Positions 7,337 through 11,121 of a DNA stretch of 11,121 bases are shown here, in pieces. The stretch covers positions 589 through 11,709 of the forward strand of contig PLZT01000232.1 of the NCBI GenBank assembly GCA_003152255.1, written 5' to 3'. Source of the DNA: Methylocystaceae bacterium. Its GTDB lineage: Bacteria; Pseudomonadota; Alphaproteobacteria; Rhizobiales; Beijerinckiaceae. A program made the position numbers and the translations under genes. Every line of letters starts with the position of its first letter. Position 1 is the first letter of the stretch. The notes beneath the pieces are model-generated. The model searched no databases. It was not told the origin of the DNA and was given only the letters and a program-made list of their open reading frames with translations.

Positions 7337-7704
7337 CGGCGCGGGGCTGAAGCGCCGGCGGCGTCGAGACGCGAGGTCTCGGCGCGGGCGCGAGGGCGGC
7401 GCCGGGGCTGAGCCGCCATCAAGCGAGACGCCGCTCATGAAGTGAAGCTCTAGCTAAAACCTGCGCGTTTTGATGCCCAGGTGCGCTGTTTTCGCGAACG
7501 GGCGCGCGGCGCGGGGTTTTGGCGGAACAAACCCAAACTCCCTTAACATGCTGAAATTACAGCGTGATCCGTCCCCGGGCCGGCCTCGCCGCGTTGCAAC
7601 GCGCGATAAGGCCTCATATCAATGGTTCGCCCTGATCGTCCTTGCCTTTGGCCTGGCAAGCAGCAGGCCGGTTCAGCTAGAATGCACACGAATACACTCA
7701 CGCC
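7337..7704. other. gap without a recognised gene between the cassette and the toxin-antitoxin remnant
   Basis: No credible gene is seen in these 368 bp. A 6-bp stem with a 5-nt loop (CGAGAC / GTCTCG, 7365-7381) follows the cassette by about 30 bp and might help end transcription, but it lacks a T tract. GGGGCTGA occurs twice, near 7343 and 7403. Another 6-bp stem (GGCCTG / CAGGCC, 7650-7669) and a TAGAAT (-10-like, 7678-7683) lie just upstream of the antitoxin and may be part of its promoter/operator; no good -35 is seen. Confidence 0.4.
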
Positions 7705-8064
7705 ATGCGCCAGGAGACGCCGCCTCCCGTGCCAGCGCCTTTCACTGCGCGCCTCGACGAGTCAACGCTGAAGGCCCTCGACCGTCTCACGGAGAAAACC
7801 AATCGCTCCCGCAATTGGCTGGTGGCCCGCGCCGTCGAAGATCTTGTCGCGCTCAATGCGTGGCGACTCGACAAGATCGAAGCCGGACTCGTCGCCGTCA
7901 ATCGCGGCGATTTCGCGCACGATGAAGAACTCGCGCGCGTCAGGAAGAAATTCGCGCCAAAATCATCAGAGTGCGTTGGACAACTCCGGCGCCGCGCGAT
8001 CTCGAAGCCATCGGGATCACATCGAGCCCGACAATTCCGCCGCGGGTGTGACGACGATCTTTGA
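7705..8064 (+). CDS. ribbon-helix-helix (CopG/ParD-like) antitoxin with run-on C-terminus
   Basis: Residues 12-72 read as a CopG/RelB-like antitoxin: a beta strand FTARLDEST, two helices LKALDRLTEKTNRSRNWLVARAVEDLV, then the toxin-contacting tail LDKIEAGLVAVNRGDFAHDEELARVRKKF. Such proteins bind their own promoter as dimers and neutralise a ParE/RelE toxin encoded downstream. Homologues end shortly after the RKKF segment, near 80-90 residues. Here the frame runs on to TGA at 8062-8064, and the extra residues (after about 83) are the toxin gene read in the wrong frame. The native stop therefore seems to have been lost by a small deletion at the junction. The DNA-binding part is intact, so autorepression could persist. 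Start is the ATG at 7705; no clear Shine-Dalgarno is visible. Confidence 0.7.
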   Translation: MRQETPPPVPAPFTARLDESTLKALDRLTEKTNRSRNWLVARAVEDLVALNAWRLDKIEAGLVAVNRGDFAHDEELARVRKKFAPKSSECVGQLRRRAISKPSGSHRARQFRRGCDDDL

Positions 8065-8240
8065 ACGAGCCGACAATCCCTCGGAATTTCCGCATGCCGG
8101 GCGTCCTGGCCGTGTTCCCGGGACCCGCGAACTCGTTGTGGTGATACGCCTTTCATCTTGCTTACCGCATAGATGACGCGGAAGTCGAGATTCTTGCCGT
8201 CTTCCACGGTCCGCGCCAATGGCCGAAAAACTCGGACTGA
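7959..8240 (+). pseudogene. ParE/RelE-family toxin, inactivated by frameshifts
   Basis: Stitching three frames restores a toxin-like sequence. IIRVRWTTPAPRDLEAIG (to about 8014) is followed one base short by DHIEPDNSAAGV and FPHAGRPGRVPGTRELVV (8015-8140). After another missing base comes TPFI (from 8146), then a third missing base near 8158 and AYRIDDAEVEILAVFHGPRQWP (8160-8225), ending at TGA 8238-8240. The order (WTxxAxxDLExI, FPxxGRxGRVxGTRELV, YRIxxxxVEILxVxHxxR) is that of ParE/RelE ribosome- or gyrase-directed toxins. The start codon is also missing: the codon expected to be ATG before AAAATC reads GCC. At least three single-base deletions mean no toxin is made, unless they are sequencing errors. 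The antitoxin gene precedes it directly. Confidence 0.75.
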
Positions 8241-8582
8241 CAGCCCCGCGCCGCGCCCTAACGTGAACCCTGTCTCCTCGCCATGCGCGCATCGCTGTTT
8301 TCGACTGTGAGAACGCGTCGAATGTTGCCCCCATGGGCGCGTCCACTTTCGCTATCCACTACGCCGAACGGAAGCTGTCGATGGCGGAGCCGCGCGCAAA
8401 ACGCCTCGACACCGCCAGAGCCGACGGCCAAGACCGCTATCATGAGGCCCGGCAAGCCGCCGGCGCCCGAGCGCGACGCAAATCCGGGCTGAAAGCCGCG
8501 ATCAATCCCGCGAGCCGCCGTCATCCAAAAGCCCCTCGCGGATTTTGGGGTTTTGCTGGATGTTTGATTCCGGGCTGGATAG
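8241..8582. other. gap without a recognised gene
   Basis: I see no gene I can support. A plus-strand frame from ATG 8333 to 8587 has high third-position GC and a polar, Arg/Ala-rich product but no recognisable motif or good ribosome binding site. An imperfect inverted repeat (8522-8535 with 8547-8562; arms containing CATCCA and TGGATG) lies just before the IS481-like remnant and could be a terminator or IS-associated structure. Confidence 0.35.
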
Positions 8583-8695
8583 TGTAATCTTTTCTATCGC
8601 TTGAAGGGAAGCGCCATGGGCCAGGTTCTTCACGGGAGCCCCCGCGCGACAGAGCGGCGCTGGGGCGGGGCCATTAGCGTAAGTCAATCGCGACG
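8583..8695 (+). mobile_element. relic of an IS481-type transposase 5' end
   Basis: The ATG at 8616, with an AAGGGA ribosome binding site at 8604-8609, opens with MGQVLHGS, which I recognise as the conserved beginning of a group of IS481 transposases (MGQVLHGSxxTTExxRRAIQxSQ). The continuing TE, AI and SQS residues align loosely with that sequence, with changes consistent with decay. After about 8695 the similarity is gone and the frame continues into the YdcF-like gene. TGT at 8583 could be the left tip of the element, since IS481 ends start with TGT. Only some 80 bases of the coding part remain. The assignment rests on remembered N-terminal sequences. Confidence 0.55.
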
Positions 8696-8717
8696 ACGTC
8701 GCCACGGCGTCCTTGGC

Positions 8718-9365
8718 ATGGCGTTGACCCGTGTCGTCGGACGCATCCTCCTCGGCTTGGCGCTCGTTGCCGTGGCTTTGGGCTTCGCGGCTTTCGATTC
8801 ATTCAGCATTCCGTCGGAGGCCGAGGTCCGCCGCGCATCCGCCGCCGTGGTCTTCACCGGCGCTTTCGAGCGGGTCGACGCGGGCCTCCAACTGGTGCAC
8901 TCCGGCGTCGTTCCGCGCCTTTATGTCTCTGGCCTGAACGCCAACGCCGGCATTCTTCCCGCTCGCTTTGTCAGCCAGTTCTCAGCGCGCAACCCAAACA
9001 TCGCGGATTTGCAACGGCTGGTCGAATGCTGCGTCGAATGGGGCGAACTCGCCGACAACACCTTTCAGAACGCCCAAGACACCAAATGCTGGGCCGACCG
9101 TCGCGGGTTGACCGGCCCCTTGCTCTTGATCACCTCCCGGCGGCATATGGCGCGCGCCATGGCCGCGCTCTCGGCCGCGCTCCCCGGCCGCGCGCTAATT
9201 CCCTATCCCGCCGATGATGCGCTTGCGCCGGCCGGCGGCTTGCGAGGGCGGACGCTCGAATATATCAAATATCTTGCAACGTTTATCGCCACTCGCCTGC
9301 CGTCGGTGGTCAACGCGCGGCGGCGAGCGGGGCCGTTCGCGGAACTCTGCCCCGCCACCCTCTGA
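8718..9365 (+). CDS. YdcF/SanA-like DUF218 membrane-anchored protein
   Basis: The 215-residue product has one N-terminal membrane segment (about 5-26, VVGRILLGLALVAVALGFAAF) and a periplasmic DUF218 domain. Family marks are AAVVFTGAFERVDAGLQLV (42-60), VVPRLYVSGLN (64-74), CCVEWGELADNTFQNAQDT (104-122), LLLITSRRHMARAMAAL (135-151) and LIPYP. Members such as SanA, ElyC and YdcF are linked to envelope integrity and polysaccharide handling, but the chemistry is unsettled. The open frame extends upstream to the ATG at 8616, which has the better ribosome binding site; however, that stretch resembles an IS481 transposase N-terminus, so I place the native start at ATG 8718 directly before the membrane helix. 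If the upstream start is used, a 249-residue fusion would result. It stands alone, with IS debris on both sides. Confidence 0.8.
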   Translation: MALTRVVGRILLGLALVAVALGFAAFDSFSIPSEAEVRRASAAVVFTGAFERVDAGLQLVHSGVVPRLYVSGLNANAGILPARFVSQFSARNPNIADLQRLVECCVEWGELADNTFQNAQDTKCWADRRGLTGPLLLITSRRHMARAMAALSAALPGRALIPYPADDALAPAGGLRGRTLEYIKYLATFIATRLPSVVNARRRAGPFAELCPATL

Positions 9366-9530
9366 CGATGCCAGGGAGGCGAAAAGCGACGTTCGCGCCA
9401 AAGCGGCTCGCGCGAAACTCAGGAGCGCGGCCCCGCGTCAGAACCATCGGAAACCGTGGCTGAATTGGCGTTATGCCAAATCTCGGAGAGGATGACTGTG
9501 TGCCGGCTGCCGAATCGGTGGCGATCTACA

Positions 9531-9559
9531 GCATGGCGAACGCTGGGGGTTCGCCATGC
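9531..9559 (+). repeat. 11-bp perfect hairpin over the IS630 transposase start
   Basis: GCATGGCGAAC (9531-9541) pairs perfectly with GTTCGCCATGC (9549-9559) around a 7-nt loop GCTGGGG. The 3' arm contains ATG 9556-9558, the apparent start of the transposase frame, and the loop contains the only G-rich ribosome-binding-like run. In RNA this would bury the start codon, as in IS elements that block translation from read-through transcripts. No T tract follows, so a terminator is less likely. Confidence 0.6.
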
Positions 9560-9936
9560 CTGCTGTTCCGCTTTGAGTGGATTTTGACGCATCGGCGCTT
9601 CGCGCCGCGGTCAAGAATACCAAGCATGCGGCGCGGGCGCGGCGACTTCTCGCCGTCGCGGCGATCTACGACGGCTCCATGCGCACGGAAGCGGCGAAGA
9701 CCGGCGACGTGACAGTGCGGATCGTCCGCGATTGGGTGATCAAATTCAACGCTCATGCCCCCGACGGGCTCATCGATCGCAAAGCCCCCGGCCAACCCCC
9801 AAAGCTCAATGACGCGCATCGCGAGGCCCTGATGAAAATGATCGAGGGAGGGCCGACGCCGGCGATTCACGGCGTCGTGCGCTGGCGGCTGATCGATCTC
9901 GCGCAATGGATTTTCGAGGAGTTCCGCTTCTCTATC
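9556..9936 (+). pseudogene. IS630-family transposase, N-terminal fragment
   Basis: The frame starting at ATG 9556 reads MPAVPL, then an in-frame TGA at 9574-9576, then VDFDASALRAAVKNTKHAARARRLLA and on through the helix-turn-helix GDVTVRIVRDWVIKFN, DGLIDRKAPGQPPKL, and HGVVRWRLIDLAQWIFEEF. These are signatures of the IS630 HTH region as I recall it. The TGA is probably a CGA-to-TGA change. Homology stops near 9936, in the segment that normally continues toward the DDE catalytic core, so two thirds of the transposase is missing. From there the sequence is an IS110 fragment in the opposite orientation. Translation from GTG at 9577 would still give an HTH-only protein of about 120 matching residues followed by unrelated sequence to 10143, but this is likely fortuitous. 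Confidence 0.8.
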
Positions 9937-9939
9937 GCC

Positions 9940-10185
9940 GTGCGGTTCCGCGTCACGATCAACCCGCGTAGCTCAGCGAAGGCACAGCTCGTCGTCCGCC
10001 GCTTGACCAGCAGTTCGCGCGTCTTGTGCGGCATCAGCGTCGCTTGCTGCTCCGCGCTCTTGATCGGCACGGACGCGTTCCGCGACGCGACATCGCTTCG
10101 CGGCAGGCATCGGCGTCCACCGCGTCGTTCTTGCCGCGCGTGATATGGGCCTTGGCGTAAGACGGCGGCATTGGCCGCTTCGTGC
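9940..10185 (-). pseudogene. IS110-family transposase fragment, frameshifted
   Basis: On the minus strand, MPPSYAKAHITRGKNDAVDADACREAMSR (from ATG at 10169-10171 downward) matches the RuvC-like DEDD region of IS110 transposases, including the KNDAxDAEA block. A frame change follows, and SVPIKSAEQQATLMPHKTRELLVKRRT (about 10073 to 9990) is another IS110 hallmark, with degenerate similarity (AFAEL, GLIVT) continuing to about 9940. Upstream, GHEA (about 10184) fits the residues before the MPP block in a third frame. The N-terminus and the whole C-terminal transposase domain with its serine are absent. The piece abuts the IS630 fragment directly. Family identification is confident; exact borders are approximate. 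Confidence 0.75.
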
Positions 10186-10420
10186 CCCGCCCCGGCGGCG
10201 CGGCGAGATACGAGCCTTTTGCTCATGTCCTTGGCGCTGGTTCTCATGCTCGCTGGCGGCGGAGCTTTGCGCGCCAGTTCAACTAAGGATCGAGCCTATC
10301 GAGCGGCATAGCGTATTCCGCTGTTGTTCTCGCGATCTTTGCCGTCTTACGGCGCGCCCGGCTAATGTGGCGGCCTTCTCGGCGGCCACTTCGCGCGCCG
10401 CCTTGCGGTTCCATGCGAAA

Positions 10421-10870
10421 CTCGCGCGGTTGGTTGTTCTTGGCGCTCCATGGGACGATCCGCACCAGAACGTCGGTCAGCCAGGCTTCTGGACCGAGAC
10501 CGTCGAGTTTTGCCGTATTGAGAATCGACGACAGGATTGCCCCGGTCTCACCCCCCGCCCGCGTGGCCACGGAAAAGGCTATTTTTTTTGCCATCGGGCG
10601 GATCGTGCGCTCCACACTGTTTGTATCAGGCTCCAATCGGCCATCGTCTAGGAACGGGGGAAGACCACCCCAATGACTAAGCGTATAGTCGATCGTCTCG
10701 CGCAACGTGGAGATCATCGAAAGCCCGTCGCTCGCGGCGACAAGCCGCGCATGTAAGACCTCCATGCTTATCTTCGTCTCGGCCCGCCGAACCGCCCGAC
10801 GATTTAGCTTGCTCCGATGAAAATCGTGTCGGAGTTGTAGTCCGGCCAGGATACGGAGCACCGGCTTCCG
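10421..10870 (-). pseudogene. IS66-family transposase (TnpC) C-terminal fragment
   Basis: The minus-strand frame from about 10870 downward carries the last part of an IS66 TnpC: PVLRILAGLQLRHDF, RRAVRRAETKISMEVLHARL, ETIDYTLSHWGGLPPFLDDGRLEPD, TNSVERTIRPMA (with the catalytic Glu of the DDE triad in SVERTIRP), and AWLTDVLVRIV. Residues after RPMA diverge (the expected LNRKNxLFAG block is shortened), so decay is clear. The two catalytic aspartates and the N-terminal zinc-finger/leucine-zipper part are missing. The frame runs on to 10283. The 235 bases between this fragment and the IS110 piece (10186-10420) may contain its frameshifted C-terminus, since a neighbouring frame reads WNRKAAREVAAEKAA, but I cannot prove it. 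Confidence 0.8.
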
Positions 10871-10930
10871 ACGAAGGTGGATGGAGATGAGGCGCAGGAC
10901 TATATGACGCGCGAATGCCGAGCTAGGCAA

Positions 10931-10953
10931 ACCCCGCCGCTCAAACGCGGGGT
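10931..10953. repeat. 7-bp stem-loop at the IS66 fragment edge
   Basis: ACCCCGC (10931-10937) and GCGGGGT (10947-10953) pair around a 9-nt loop. There is no T tract on either side. It lies between the IS66 fragment and the last gene; it may be a terminator-like or IS-border structure, but function is undetermined. Confidence 0.3.
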
Positions 10954-11001
10954 GGCCAGCTGCCAGTAAAGCAGACCACGACCTAAAAAATGCGAGGGTG
11001 C

Positions 11002-11121
11002 ATGCACTTTATTCTGTCGATGATTTTTGAGTTTTTGGGCTCTCCGTGGCGTTCGGCGCTGTTGATCCTGGCGTTTGGCGCGGCCCTCGCCTATATGCGC
11101 TTTGCCAAATGGTCCCGGTAT
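11002..11121 (+). CDS. partial membrane protein, runs off the window
   Basis: Forty codons are visible from ATG 11002, with no stop before the window edge: MHFILSMIFEFLGSPWRS, then ALLILAFGAALAYMRFAKW. Residues about 18-32 form one hydrophobic helix followed by basic residues, so the N-terminus is probably membrane-anchored. An in-frame ATG at 10990 would add four residues. GAGGG at 10994-10998 sits only 3 nt before ATG 11002, close for a ribosome binding site. The start codon lies in a perfect 10-bp palindrome, GTGCATGCAC (10998-11007). I do not recognise the family, and too little is present to assign a role. Confidence 0.45.
   Translation, partial: MHFILSMIFEFLGSPWRSALLILAFGAALAYMRFAKWSRY

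Noticed and set aside
6275..7438. Long minus-strand open frame (387 codons)
   Set aside because: Antisense to cassette genes 2-4, with Ser/Arg/Ala-rich composition and no recognisable motif.
8333..8587. Possible 84-residue gene
   Set aside because: No motif, no convincing ribosome binding site, and its end overlaps the IS481-like relic; GC-rich background alone explains the open frame.
9366..9530. Basic peptide (ending NWRYAKSRRG) in the gap after the YdcF-like gene
   Set aside because: Only a short stretch of a shadow frame with no start of its own; not enough to call a gene.
9964..9990. GCGTAGCTCAGC, resembling the D-arm of a tRNA
   Set aside because: No acceptor, anticodon or T arm can be formed around it, and the stretch is explained by the antisense IS110 fragment.
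1..11121. CRISPR array
   Set aside because: No regularly spaced direct repeats of 20-40 bases were seen anywhere in the window.

Overview
The window is GC-rich (roughly 60-65% by eye) and reads as alphaproteobacterial. Codon use, a YdcF-like protein of rhizobial type, an 82-residue XRE regulator and a four-gene 'unknown' cassette all resemble the accessory DNA of Hyphomicrobiales (rhizobia, Methylocystis/Methylosinus and relatives). I could not run a taxonomic search, so the genus is left open. Only two genes have a textbook metabolic role. The rest is regulator, integrase, uncharacterised cassette and insertion-sequence debris, so this looks like a genomic island or plasmid segment.

Layout. 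Positions 71-400 hold a decayed IS3-type orfA/orfB start. Positions 534-3806 (minus strand) hold glmM followed by glmS, both intact. A tyrosine recombinase (3891-4871, minus) lies 84 bp upstream of glmM in the same direction. Divergent from it is a small XRE-family repressor-like gene (4931-5179, plus). The 59-bp gap between the two carries three overlapping dyads whose centres are each 10.5 bp apart. Four tightly packed plus-strand genes of unknown function follow (5279-7336). A gap with no recognisable gene leads to a broken type II toxin-antitoxin pair (7705-8240). After another unassigned stretch, a relic of an IS481-type transposase start (about 8583-8695) runs in frame into a YdcF/DUF218 membrane-anchored protein (8718-9365). 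From 9531 to about 10870 there are truncated IS630, IS110 and IS66 transposases. The last 120 bases start a membrane-protein gene that runs off the window.

How the parts work together. GlmS makes glucosamine-6-phosphate from fructose-6-phosphate and glutamine, and GlmM converts it to glucosamine-1-phosphate. These are two consecutive steps toward UDP-GlcNAc; the glmU step is not present here. The XRE protein probably controls itself and the integrase through the shared operator region. The four-gene cassette is the best candidate for an undescribed system: gene order, two ATGA overlaps and good ribosome binding sites argue that it is a real operon, but nothing in the sequences fixes a function.
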